The notes under the pieces: generated by a model
What the model was told of the DNA's origin: nothing
Database searches by the model: none
Seen by the model: the letters and a program-made list of their open reading frames with translations, nothing else
Part shown: positions 9,604 to 17,781 of the stretch, piece by piece
Layout: every line of letters starts with the position of its first letter
Numbering within the stretch: position 1 is the stretch's first letter
Assembly (NCBI GenBank): GCA_018268255.1
Contig: JAFDWX010000006.1
Location: 170,464-234,463, forward strand
Length of the DNA stretch: 64,000 bases
From: Armatimonadota bacterium
Lineage (GTDB): Bacteria > Armatimonadota > Fimbriimonadia > Fimbriimonadales > Fimbriimonadaceae
Reading direction: 5' to 3'
Position numbers and translations under genes: made by a program

Positions 9604-10782
9604 ATGCACGACGTGGTGATTCTTTCTGGTGTTCGAACTCCTATCGGAGCCTTTCAAGGTGCCTTGGCATCGCTTTCCGCGCCACAACTCGGCTCGATTG
9701 CCATCAAAGGTGCTCTCGAAAGAGCGGGTGTTGCCGGCGATAAGGTGAGCGAGGTCATCATGGGTTGTGTCCTCACTGGAGGGATGGGGCAAGCGCCTGC
9801 AAGACAAGCCTCTCTAGGTGCCGGGATTCCCAACTCGGTGCCTTGCTTGACCATCAATAAGGTTTGCGGCTCTGGGATGAAAGCGGTCATGATGGCCGCC
9901 CAAGCGATCAAATTGGGAGACAGCGAGTTGGTTGTCGCGGGTGGCATGGAAAGCATGACCAATGCTCCCTATGTCCTTCCCCAAGCTCGCGCCGGATATC
10001 GCATGGGTAACGGATCGATCGTGGATACGATGGTCAACGATGGTCTTTGGGACCCATACAACAATTGCCACATGGGTAATTGCGGCGACGCGACTTCCAG
10101 CGAACTGAATGTCTCAAGAGAGCAGCTCGATGCGTTTTCGGCAGAAAGCTATCGAAGAGCAGTCGATGCTCAGGATTCCGGTCGGCTCGCAGAGGAAATA
10201 GTCCCCGTGGGCGTTCCGCAGCGCAAAGGTGACCCTGTGATGGTCGAGTTGGACGAGGAACCCAAGAGAGGCAATCCTGAAAAGTTGGGCAGCCTGCGTC
10301 CTGCGTTCTCGAAAGAGGGCGTGACGACCGCTGGCAACGCCAGCTCAATCAACGACGGTGCAGCCGCTTTGGTCCTTAGTAGCCGAGAGTACGCCGAACA
10401 GAACGGCCACAAGCCTTTGGGACGAGTCATTGCGTATGCGACCCACGCTCAGGAGCCACAGTGGTTTACGACCGCTCCGGCGGCCGCGATCCAGAAGCTA
10501 TTGGATTCGGCTGGACTCAAAGTGACCGACATCGATCTGTTTGAGGTGAACGAGGCCTTTGCAGTTGTTGCGATGGTCGTTGCAGATAAGGTTGGGATTC
10601 CGCACGAGAAACTGAATGTAAACGGCGGAGCGGTAGCGATCGGACATCCGATCGGAGCGACTGGAGCACGATTGGTCTTGACCGCTCTGCATGAACTCCG
10701 CCGCCGTGGAGGCAGATACGCGATTGCTTCACCCTGCATCGGCGGTGGCGAAGCGACAGCCATTTTGATCGAAGCTCTCTGA
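9604..10782 (+). CDS. acetyl-CoA acetyltransferase (thiolase)
   Basis: This thiolase-family enzyme condenses or cleaves acyl-CoA (2 acetyl-CoA to acetoacetyl-CoA, or the reverse in beta-oxidation). It is 392 residues, the usual length. The catalytic residues sit at the textbook positions: Cys88 in NKVCGSGMKAV, His348 in AIGHPIGATGARL and Cys378 in SPCIGGGEAT. NEAF is also present. The ATG at 9604 is chosen because the conserved N-terminus MHDVVILSGVRTPIG starts there; the frame extends upstream to 9508 without homology. It is a single gene with no adjacent beta-oxidation or polyhydroxybutyrate genes, so biosynthetic and degradative roles cannot be separated. Confidence 0.94.
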   Translation: MHDVVILSGVRTPIGAFQGALASLSAPQLGSIAIKGALERAGVAGDKVSEVIMGCVLTGGMGQAPARQASLGAGIPNSVPCLTINKVCGSGMKAVMMAAQAIKLGDSELVVAGGMESMTNAPYVLPQARAGYRMGNGSIVDTMVNDGLWDPYNNCHMGNCGDATSSELNVSREQLDAFSAESYRRAVDAQDSGRLAEEIVPVGVPQRKGDPVMVELDEEPKRGNPEKLGSLRPAFSKEGVTTAGNASSINDGAAALVLSSREYAEQNGHKPLGRVIAYATHAQEPQWFTTAPAAAIQKLLDSAGLKVTDIDLFEVNEAFAVVAMVVADKVGIPHEKLNVNGGAVAIGHPIGATGARLVLTALHELRRRGGRYAIASPCIGGGEATAILIEAL

Positions 10783-10821
10783 ATTAACGAATGCGAGCCG
10801 GTGATTGGCTAGACTGGAAGT

Positions 10822-13293
10822 ATGTCTAGAGGTCATCGGCTTCTTGTTGGTATCTCGGGCCTGTTCATGGTGGGTGCGATGACTCACGGTGATGACCCGA
10901 AGGTGGGAGAACAGACTCGAGAGGGCACCCGCGTCTCGACGGGACAGTTCGTTCCAACGGCGGCTAACCGTATTCAACTGGCGAATCGCCCCGTGGACAT
11001 GGTGATTTCCAGTGACCTTAAGTTTGGCTATGTCAAACACAATGGTGGCCTGACCAGCTTTGATTTGAGGACCTTCAAAAAGGTGCAAGACTTGCCTATT
11101 TCAGGAGGAGCCTCGTGGTATGGGCTGGACATCAATTCAGAAAACTCGAAGCTCTTATACACCAACTCCTCGAACAAGGCTTTCCTCGTCGACGTAAACG
11201 AGGGGAAGATGTCCATTTCAAAGGAGATCGTTCTGCCTGCCGCACGCGTGGGAGGTAATCCGTACCCTTGTGGGATCGCTTTTGCTTCAGACGAAAAGTC
11301 GGCATTCGTTTGCCTAAACAGAGACAACTCCGTCGCCCAAGTGACGTTGGATGGCTTCTTATTGCATAAGTACGATACGGATATTGCTCCATACTCCGTC
11401 CGAGAGCTCTCGGGAAAACTCCTGGTGACTTGCTGGTCGATTAAGCCTAAGCGACTGCAGGAAACTGGGGTTTCATCCGGATCTAAAGTTCCAGTAGATA
11501 CGAGGGGAGTCGCCTTAAACGGATCTTTGTACACGATCAACCTCCAAACCGGCGAGTTGATGAGTTATCCGATTGGCCTCCAACCGACTGAGATCATACA
11601 AACTGCGAAAAGGGTCTTCGTTCCTTGCTCGAGTTCGGATGTGGTGAAAGCGTTTGATCCACAGACGTTTAATGCGTCGGACATTTCGATAAAAGTCGGG
11701 AGTTGGTATGGTGCCGGACCATCGGCAATTGCCGTCGATCCTGCTAAAGATCGTATGTACGTAGCTTGCGGTAGTCGGAACTCGATCTTGGTCGTCAAGT
11801 TGTCCAACGGCCAAATGTTAGGCGAAATAGCCACAGAGTGGTATCCAACGAGTGTAAAGATCGCTGGCAAGAACCTCCTCGTAACTTGCTCCAAAGGGTT
11901 GGGAGAGCGGAACAAAAAAGAAGAGGCAAAAGGCCACAGCGTCTATGACTTTACCGGCTCTATCATCAAGTTGCCTTTAGCTTCAAAACTGAACAAGGTC
12001 AAGGTCCCTCCATCGCTGGAGAAGGCGCGCGATAATGTCGCTCCGCAGCCTATCCCGCAGCGTCTGGGCGAACCAGGTCTCATCAAGCATGTTGTGTATG
12101 TTATTAAGGAAAACCGGACTTACGACCAGGTCTTTGGAGATGTAAAGACTGGTGACGGCGATCCCTCGCTCTGCTCCTTTCCCAAGCTCGTCACTCCTAA
12201 TCACCATGCCTTGGCTGAACGGTATGGACTATTGGATAACTATTACTGCAATGGCGTGCTCTCTGCAGATGGCCATACCTGGGCTACAGAGGGCATCACA
12301 ACAACCCAGCTAGAGAGAAGTTTCGGCGGATGGACGCGAAGCTACCCCTATGGTGGAGATGATGCTCTTGCCGTTTCTCAAGAAGGATATATCTGGGATG
12401 CGCTGGTAAACAAGGGGATAAGATTTAGAAACTACGGCGAATTTGATACGGCAACGGTCAAACCTAAAGCGACTTTCAAACAACTTTACGATGATTGGGC
12501 CAACAACACGGGCAAATACGCGATAGATCACCAAATCTACGTGCGTCGTATGCGCGAACACAGCAACATGGCGTCCCCTGGATGGAATATGGAGATCCCC
12601 GACCAAATACGCGCCAATTGCTTCATCGAAGATTTTAAGAAGCTTGATGCAGAGGGAAAAGCACCCGAGTTCATGATTGTGTATCTCCCGCAAGACCACA
12701 CATCGGGAGCCAGCGCAAATATGCCAACACCTCGTGCGCATGTAGCCGATAACGATCTCGCTCTGGGGCGAGTTGTCGAGGCGATTTCGGAGAGTTCAAT
12801 CTGGAAGAGCACGGCGATCTTCGTTACGGAAGATGATCCACAGGCAGGTTTTGACCACATCGATGGGCACCGCAGCTTGTGTTTGGTGATATCACCCTAC
12901 ACGGCTCATCGCGGCACGGTGTCCAAGTTCTTCAACCAATCCAGTGTGCTCCGTACCATCGGACAGGTCTTTGGAACTCCCCCGATGAACTTCTTCGATG
13001 CGCTAGCTACTCCAATGGCGGCGTGTTTCGGTACAAAACCAGACTTTGCGCCATATTCCGCTCTTCCCAGCAACATCCCCTTGGATGAGTTGAACCCGAG
13101 TAGCAAGGTCGCGCTGAATTTGAGCAAGCCGGACTTGGTCAACGAGAATTTGCTGAATCGGCAGATTTGGGCTAGCGTGTTTCCGGACCGTCCCTATCCG
13201 GCAGAGTACGCCGGTGCTCACGGCAAGGGCCTCGCTAAAAAGGGTCTTCTTCTAGATGACCGCGTTCGAGAACAAGACGAGGACGACGACTAG
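10822..13293 (+). CDS. YncE-like beta-propeller / phosphoesterase (alkaline phosphatase superfamily) fusion protein
   Basis: 823 residues with a hydrophobic N-terminal segment (LLVGISGLFMVGAM) that suggests export. The first half (about 40-400) is a YncE-like beta-propeller with repeated strands such as AIAVDPAKDRMYVACG. The second half is a phosphoesterase of the acid phosphatase/phospholipase C type. It starts with HVVYVIKENRTYDQVFGD, whose Glu-Asn is typical of the metal site, and continues with NYYCNGVLSADGHTWA and VTEDDPQAGFDHIDGHRS. This matches the known bifunctional YncE/alkaline phosphatase family architecture. The substrate is unknown; phosphate scavenging from esters is plausible. 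The stop overlaps the convergent birA stop by 4 bases. The Asp/Glu-rich tail is unusual. Confidence 0.88.
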   Translation: MSRGHRLLVGISGLFMVGAMTHGDDPKVGEQTREGTRVSTGQFVPTAANRIQLANRPVDMVISSDLKFGYVKHNGGLTSFDLRTFKKVQDLPISGGASWYGLDINSENSKLLYTNSSNKAFLVDVNEGKMSISKEIVLPAARVGGNPYPCGIAFASDEKSAFVCLNRDNSVAQVTLDGFLLHKYDTDIAPYSVRELSGKLLVTCWSIKPKRLQETGVSSGSKVPVDTRGVALNGSLYTINLQTGELMSYPIGLQPTEIIQTAKRVFVPCSSSDVVKAFDPQTFNASDISIKVGSWYGAGPSAIAVDPAKDRMYVACGSRNSILVVKLSNGQMLGEIATEWYPTSVKIAGKNLLVTCSKGLGERNKKEEAKGHSVYDFTGSIIKLPLASKLNKVKVPPSLEKARDNVAPQPIPQRLGEPGLIKHVVYVIKENRTYDQVFGDVKTGDGDPSLCSFPKLVTPNHHALAERYGLLDNYYCNGVLSADGHTWATEGITTTQLERSFGGWTRSYPYGGDDALAVSQEGYIWDALVNKGIRFRNYGEFDTATVKPKATFKQLYDDWANNTGKYAIDHQIYVRRMREHSNMASPGWNMEIPDQIRANCFIEDFKKLDAEGKAPEFMIVYLPQDHTSGASANMPTPRAHVADNDLALGRVVEAISESSIWKSTAIFVTEDDPQAGFDHIDGHRSLCLVISPYTAHRGTVSKFFNQSSVLRTIGQVFGTPPMNFFDALATPMAACFGTKPDFAPYSALPSNIPLDELNPSSKVALNLSKPDLVNENLLNRQIWASVFPDRPYPAEYAGAHGKGLAKKGLLLDDRVREQDEDDD

Positions 13294-13994
13294 CCGAACA
13301 GAGCCTCTGCTGCCAAAACGGAACGGGTTTCGCCTTCGACCGCGCAAATCAGCTCACCCTCTGGCCCCACGCCGATGCCAACCGCATCTTCGCCTGTGGC
13401 CAAGGTGAATTTCTTCCCGGAAGTTTCGTCGAACATCGCCCAAATCGACTTAATGTCGGACCAGTTATTGGGTTCGGGAAGAGCTTCGATCTGAGCTAGA
13501 ATCAGTTCGAGCAGATTTTCTGCATTGTGAACCTGATGGCTCTCCAGGTTCGAGGCTCGCTCAGCCAGCTCTGCGGGAAAGTTCTCCACTCCGATGTTGA
13601 GCCCGATACCCACCACCGGCACGGTGTCTCCATCAGGAGTTCGAGCAAGGGAAGTCAAAATGCCTCCGACCTTTTTCTTGCCGACTTGGAGATCGTTGGG
13701 CCAGGAGATTCGGCAATGGACGGCTCCAGCCACGGCCAACGCCGTTCCCATGCCAACCAGCCATGGTTTGGGGTGATTCTTGTACTCCCAAAAAATGAGC
13801 GAAACCGTCAACGAGTGACCCTTCTCTGAGTACCAAGTTTTTCCAAGACGACCTTGCCCATTGGTCTGAATTGCGGCGAGGGACGCCCCAACGCTTTCAC
13901 CCTCGCCTCGGTGGATTAGGTCCAAGCAATATTGCTGTGTTGACTCCAGTTCGTCGAATTTCTTAATCTCAAAGCCATCCAGTGGCGATTTCAC
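13290..13994 (-). CDS. birA: biotin--[acetyl-CoA-carboxylase] ligase
   Basis: This enzyme attaches biotin to the carrier protein of acetyl-CoA carboxylase through biotinyl-AMP. Catalytic landmarks are the adenylate loop NGQGRLGKTWYSEKGHSLTV, SWPNDLQVGKKKVGGIL and GIGLNIG. At 234 residues it consists only of the ligase core plus a small C-terminal domain (TGEDAVGIGVGPEGELI). The N-terminal winged-helix domain of E. coli BirA is absent, so it should be a ligase without the repressor function. It is the last gene of a minus-strand operon with the unknown gene and mcsB; its ATG overlaps the preceding stop by 4 bases. Confidence 0.93.
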   Translation of the reverse strand: MKSPLDGFEIKKFDELESTQQYCLDLIHRGEGESVGASLAAIQTNGQGRLGKTWYSEKGHSLTVSLIFWEYKNHPKPWLVGMGTALAVAGAVHCRISWPNDLQVGKKKVGGILTSLARTPDGDTVPVVGIGLNIGVENFPAELAERASNLESHQVHNAENLLELILAQIEALPEPNNWSDIKSIWAMFDETSGKKFTLATGEDAVGIGVGPEGELICAVEGETRSVLAAEALFG

Positions 13995-14488
13995 TGTTTA
14001 TCCTCACTAATTTCCAGTCCGGCGCGTGCAGCAATTTCGGTGATCAGGAGTTCAAATGGAACTTCGACGCCATTGCGCAACCAGCCAATCGGCGCCCGAA
14101 TAGTACCGGAAACGATGAATGCTGGGGGGCCGATCTTTAAGCCGCCGCGTTCCATGTCGAAATGAGCGTCCGATTTATGCCACGTGATGGTCGTGATTTC
14201 AGCGTAGGAAATGGTTCTGACACCGGTTGGCTTGACGACTTCGAAGTGGTCGTCATGGAGGGAATATTCCGTAGCATTCGCCGCCAAGTGCGCAACGTCG
14301 GCCACCGCGCTCTTGCCCATATCGAAGAGCGCTCCTGCTGTTTGCGAGAGATCTCGGGCTATCGAGCGAGAACCTTCTCGGCGAATGATGCTCGACCCGG
14401 CCCGAGCGGCCTTATCGCGCATACCTTTTGCCCCTAACTGCAACCATTGGACCGCACGATCCGGTCGATAACGAACTACTTCGGCCAC
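13991..14488 (-). CDS. hypothetical protein, PH-domain-like fold suspected
   Basis: 165 residues, no signal peptide or membrane segment. The N-terminal half is a basic, probably helical region containing RDKAARAGSSIIRREG. The second half (about residues 75-160) is beta-rich, with YSLHDDHFEVVKPTGVRTI, ISYAEITTITW and a C-terminal helix, a pattern that resembles small PH-like or bacterial lipid/peptide-binding domains. This is a guess from pattern only. It lies between mcsB and birA on the same strand and shares a 4-base overlap with birA, so the two are co-translated. The function is unknown. Confidence 0.7.
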   Translation of the reverse strand: MAEVVRYRPDRAVQWLQLGAKGMRDKAARAGSSIIRREGSRSIARDLSQTAGALFDMGKSAVADVAHLAANATEYSLHDDHFEVVKPTGVRTISYAEITTITWHKSDAHFDMERGGLKIGPPAFIVSGTIRAPIGWLRNGVEVPFELLITEIAARAGLEISEDKQ

Positions 14489-14518
14489 AAATTGATTCTA
14501 CGTCGATTTAAAGGGGTC

Positions 14519-15592
14519 CTAGGACCGTCGGTCCAACATTGGCTCAAGATTGGTCCGCATCAGACTGGCTCGCCGGATCCCTCTGGAATCATCTCCGGGT
14601 TTCGAGCGAAAGTCCAGCGCAGATATCCATCGGTCGATTTGCGCGAGTTCAACCTGATAGATGGGAATACTCAACCCTGCGGCCCATCGAACATATCCCA
14701 GAACCCGAACGCAATCGGTGTAGCTGAGAGAGCGCGAGGTAACGGCGAACCGTATCACTTCCTGAGTCAGTTTGTGGACGACTTCTGGATCAACCGTGCT
14801 GCGCGCTTCTCGCTCTTCTCTCAAAAGGTACTCACAAGCGCCGACAAAGTCGGCGGAAACTCCCCGCTGAGTACTGACCTGAAAGAGTGCACCAACTCCT
14901 CGCGTGTTCTCACCGAAGAGACCTCGAACGACGACCCCTTGCGAGACCAGGGCTTTGCTTACCCCCTCCCACCGCTTCGTTCTGGCCAGGCCAATGAGAT
15001 GGACCATGGCGGACAGCCGAACACCTTGGCCGGTGTTAAAGGGGCTTGCCGTAAGAAATCCCCACGGCTCGGCATATGCGAAATCTAGCACCCGAGCCAA
15101 GGACCGCTCACCCTTTTGCCCCTGAACACGGCTCTCATCCGGTTGCCAACCAGGCAAGAGAACCTGAAGCCGGATGTGGTCCTCCTCATTGACCATCATG
15201 CTCCCGATTCGTTTGGGCGCAAGGCAGATGGCCTGGGTCGAGTCACTGGGATGAAATTCGTGCGAAATGAGCCTGTCAGCGACCAGGAGATCAATTTCGA
15301 TGGGTGCACACGAGTCTTCGATCGACCACCCGGGCAAAGCAGTCGGCAAGACCGTGGCGACTTTGGCAACCACTTCCATCTTGGCGGTTCGGTCGGCTGA
15401 GCAGGGAAAGGTGAAACCTTTGAGGTTCCTGGCGGCACGGTACCGCGTGCTCAAGATCACGTCTCGATCGGGGCCCGATTCTTGCAGCCAGGCCGCGTTC
15501 GGACGAGCGCGCGCAACCATCTCCATCCAAGTTGTGGAATCCAACAGGCCGCTCACCTGTCGAAGTGTACTCGCCGTAACCAACAGGATCAT
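14519..15592 (-). CDS. mcsB: McsB-like protein arginine kinase with altered active-site cysteine
   Basis: This is an ATP:guanido phosphotransferase of the McsB type, which phosphorylates protein arginines and marks proteins for ClpC-ClpP in Firmicutes. Visible family segments are VILSTRYRAARNL, MMVNEEDHIRLQ and VRGLFGENTRGVGALFQVS, in the order of the family. The loop that is normally CPTNxGTGLRAS reads ASPFNTGQGVRLSAM, so the reactive Cys is Ser183 and neighbouring residues also differ. An ATG at 15526 gives a start closer to known McsB proteins; neither start has a clear ribosome site. No mcsA, ctsR or clpC is adjacent. It heads an operon with an unknown gene and birA. The arginine kinase role is inferred from family; activity may differ because of the substitutions. 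Confidence 0.85.
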   Translation of the reverse strand: MILLVTASTLRQVSGLLDSTTWMEMVARARPNAAWLQESGPDRDVILSTRYRAARNLKGFTFPCSADRTAKMEVVAKVATVLPTALPGWSIEDSCAPIEIDLLVADRLISHEFHPSDSTQAICLAPKRIGSMMVNEEDHIRLQVLLPGWQPDESRVQGQKGERSLARVLDFAYAEPWGFLTASPFNTGQGVRLSAMVHLIGLARTKRWEGVSKALVSQGVVVRGLFGENTRGVGALFQVSTQRGVSADFVGACEYLLREEREARSTVDPEVVHKLTQEVIRFAVTSRSLSYTDCVRVLGYVRWAAGLSIPIYQVELAQIDRWISALDFRSKPGDDSRGIRRASLMRTNLEPMLDRRS

Positions 15593-15612
15593 GCGGAGTC
15601 AAAATAGTTCAC

Positions 15613-16677
15613 ATGCTCACCGCAGCGCTTCTTTCGATGTCAATGATCCAAGCGCCGCCTCCTGGCACCAGCGCCATGATGGTGGAGCTTTTGAGGAAGG
15701 GGGAAGAAAGAGCGGACCTGTCGTTACGGATTCAGTTCGACAAGATGGAAAAACCGCAGACTTGTCCCCTGCACAAATGGCAATTCGAATACGTCAATGC
15801 AGGATACGGCAGAACCAGCCCGGGCGATCCGCTGGGCTTGCGCTTCCGAGTCTTCTCCCAGTACCGAAAGTCAGAAAACGATCCTGCTGACGGCGCCGTT
15901 CGGATGTTGATGCGACTGTGGGATTGGAATATCCGCCGACTGAACCTCGGGGAGCAACTGGTGACGGGTGGTTTCTGCGATCTCTATTTGGCGTTCGGTG
16001 GAAAAGCTGGCGGAGAACAGCTGATGACGAGCGAGGAACGTAATGGGCGAACCGCCGCCGTCAATGTCATGTACATCTACGACGTCACTTCATTTACCGA
16101 TCCGCTGGAGATGGCGAGGGAAATTGCCCACGAGTACGGCCACGCAAGCCTCCCCGCGGTTGGTGGTTACAAGGTACCGGAGGAATGGGCGAACGGAGAA
16201 CTCGGAGAAAGAATCTACTTGACGTGGGCCCTGGAAGCGATACAAGACGGTCAGCTCCGCGATGCAGATTTTATGGGAGCATCACTTAAGTCAGTTCAGA
16301 ATTATGTTGATACTAAGGTGAGACCTCTTGCTGACGCTGTGCTCGAAAACGGTCCTAACTGGCCGAAACTGGATAAGGACATGAATGCCTACCTCGGAGT
16401 CGCACTGGCTGCTCAGCGTCTCCTTCCCGTGGAGCAGTTTGCCCGAGCGTTCGCGCTTAACGAAACCAAATCTGCTACGGGGTTCGGCAAATCTGTTGCG
16501 GCCGCTGCATCTGAGGCGCCTTGGAGTTTTGGATCCAAGGAGTGGGTCGGAAAGTCCATCTGGGTTCCAACCGGACTGGCAAGGATAACAGGTATGGTTG
16601 TTGCGAAAAAATCCCAAGGATGGAGCTTTGGCAAGGTTACACAATCTAAAGTCACCGTTACGCCTGCGGCTCGGTGA
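15613..16677 (+). CDS. putative exported metallopeptidase-like protein with HEXXH motif
   Basis: 354 residues. A short hydrophobic N-terminus (LTAALLSMSMIQAPP) may be a signal peptide. The central segment MAREIAHEYGHASLPAVGG contains HEYGH, the zinc-binding HEXXH motif of metallopeptidases, and a Glu-rich helix (PEEWANGELGERIYLTW) lies about 25 residues later and could supply the third ligand. I do not recognise the wider family. The rest is mixed alpha/beta with a Cys pair (TCPLHKW) near residue 52. The start is 20 bases from the divergent mcsB start, so the promoters must overlap. The 3' end overlaps the convergent unknown gene by 20 bases. Protease activity is an inference from the motif only. 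Confidence 0.7.
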   Translation: MLTAALLSMSMIQAPPPGTSAMMVELLRKGEERADLSLRIQFDKMEKPQTCPLHKWQFEYVNAGYGRTSPGDPLGLRFRVFSQYRKSENDPADGAVRMLMRLWDWNIRRLNLGEQLVTGGFCDLYLAFGGKAGGEQLMTSEERNGRTAAVNVMYIYDVTSFTDPLEMAREIAHEYGHASLPAVGGYKVPEEWANGELGERIYLTWALEAIQDGQLRDADFMGASLKSVQNYVDTKVRPLADAVLENGPNWPKLDKDMNAYLGVALAAQRLLPVEQFARAFALNETKSATGFGKSVAAAASEAPWSFGSKEWVGKSIWVPTGLARITGMVVAKKSQGWSFGKVTQSKVTVTPAAR

Positions 16678-17272
16678 CTTCGGCTTCTCCCAAGCTAACG
16701 ACTGCGCGAGATGCCTCCAAGACTCTCTTGTTAAGTGCCAGATCCTCGGGGGAATCGACCCGTACACAATCGATGTCATCGAATGATAACAAGATAATCC
16801 CGCCAGACTGAGCAGATTCGTATACGAACGAATTTGAGAATACGTAGTCTCGCCCACCTTCGAGCGGGCGAAGGAAGAGGCGATCGCCTGATTTTAGGAA
16901 TACGGTGCAGATAGCGCCTTGAGATCGCGCTTCTTCCAAGAACTCGAAGATGCTGTCGGTCTCCCTGTCTGATATTCGAGTTCGTTCAGGGTGTTCGGAA
17001 AAGACCTGATCCCCAATCTTCTCCAGAGTTTTGAGGTAGGGACTTCCCACGACGATCCTGGTAATGAGATCCAGGCTCAGGATGTCGCTCTCCGGCTCCT
17101 GGCGGCCCGTTGAATTGACTAAAGTGAAGTGAATGGCGTGGTCGAATACCTGAAGGATTTTTCCCACGACGAACTCCTCCACAGGCAAGCTCCTCAAATA
17201 AAGTGCGACTAGTCGATGCGTTCCTGACAACATCAGGAGTTGTTCCGCCAATTTTTCTGAAAAGTACTTCAT
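16658..17272 (-). CDS. hypothetical protein
   Basis: 204 residues, soluble, with no signal peptide. The sequence alternates beta-like stretches (FVVGKILQVFDHAIHFTLV, SGGIILLSFDDIDCVRVD) with charged loops. The second half (GAICTVFLKSGDRLFLRPLE) reads like a small beta-barrel, comparable in style to Sm-like or YokE-like folds, but I cannot assign a family. The start ATG follows an AT-rich stretch with TTATTATAC that could be the promoter. The last 20 bases overlap the convergent HEXXH gene. The function is unknown. Confidence 0.7.
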   Translation of the reverse strand: MKYFSEKLAEQLLMLSGTHRLVALYLRSLPVEEFVVGKILQVFDHAIHFTLVNSTGRQEPESDILSLDLITRIVVGSPYLKTLEKIGDQVFSEHPERTRISDRETDSIFEFLEEARSQGAICTVFLKSGDRLFLRPLEGGRDYVFSNSFVYESAQSGGIILLSFDDIDCVRVDSPEDLALNKRVLEASRAVVSLGEAEVTEPQA

Positions 17273-17727
17273 TGGACTCTCGATGGCGTTATTATACTTA
17301 ATGAGTGGTAAATTTATGTATTCTAAAGCGAGACTGTTGCTGAAAGCTCCATTGCGTTCTCAATATTTCATCAGGCGTGTGCCACACCGTGAATCAACAT
17401 ACTACTACCAAAGCAGATAACAATTGCTTGCAAAAAATTGTTAAATTTCGCGCAAAAAGCAGAAAATAACATCACCACGCGAGCTGCTATTGTGTAATGA
17501 GTCTCCATACAATCCTCCCCGAACCAGGTTGGTGCGGTTGAGGCTACGGAATCGCTGATCGCGTGGATCCTTGCTGAGCGGGCACAATCAAATTTCATTG
17601 GAGCCGCCTTTCAGTGATTTTCTCTGAACATTCGCTGAAATGATCATCAATAGATCAGTTCCCAGTCTCTCCCCGGGGGCACCCATGATAAAAACGTGTG
17701 GAGGAACACGTATCGCGCTTTGGAGTC
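17273..17727. other. AT-rich intergenic region with one small ORF
   Basis: This stretch of about 450 bases separates the unknown gene at 16.7-17.3 kb from the terminator of the dockerin-tagged gene. It is visibly more AT-rich than its surroundings. The only coding candidate is the 45-residue minus-strand ORF described separately. I see no tRNA, repeat or clear terminator for that ORF. Confidence 0.6.
17371..17508 (-). CDS. putative small hydrophobic protein
   Basis: A 45-residue ORF starting at ATG 17508 has a strong ribosome site (GGGGAGGATTGT directly before ATG). The peptide is short and hydrophobic, with VVMLFSAFCAKFNNF and AIVICFGSSMLIHGV forming one or two possible membrane helices. 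A longer in-frame reading from 17598 lacks a ribosome site. No homologue is recognised. It sits alone between convergent and same-strand genes. The ribosome site is the main support; without comparative data it remains tentative. Confidence 0.4.
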   Translation of the reverse strand: METHYTIAARVVMLFSAFCAKFNNFLQAIVICFGSSMLIHGVAHA

Positions 17728-17757
17728 AAAAAAAGGCGGAGACAGCGCGTCTCCGCC
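17728..17757 (-). terminator. rho-independent terminator of the dockerin-tagged gene
   Basis: A perfect 9-bp stem (GGCGGAGAC / GTCTCCGCC) with a 5-base loop is followed, in the minus-strand direction, by seven T residues. It lies about 25 bases after the stop codon of the gene at 17782-18954. Confidence 0.9.
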
Positions 17758-17781
17758 GAACCGCAAGTTAAAGATGGAGAA

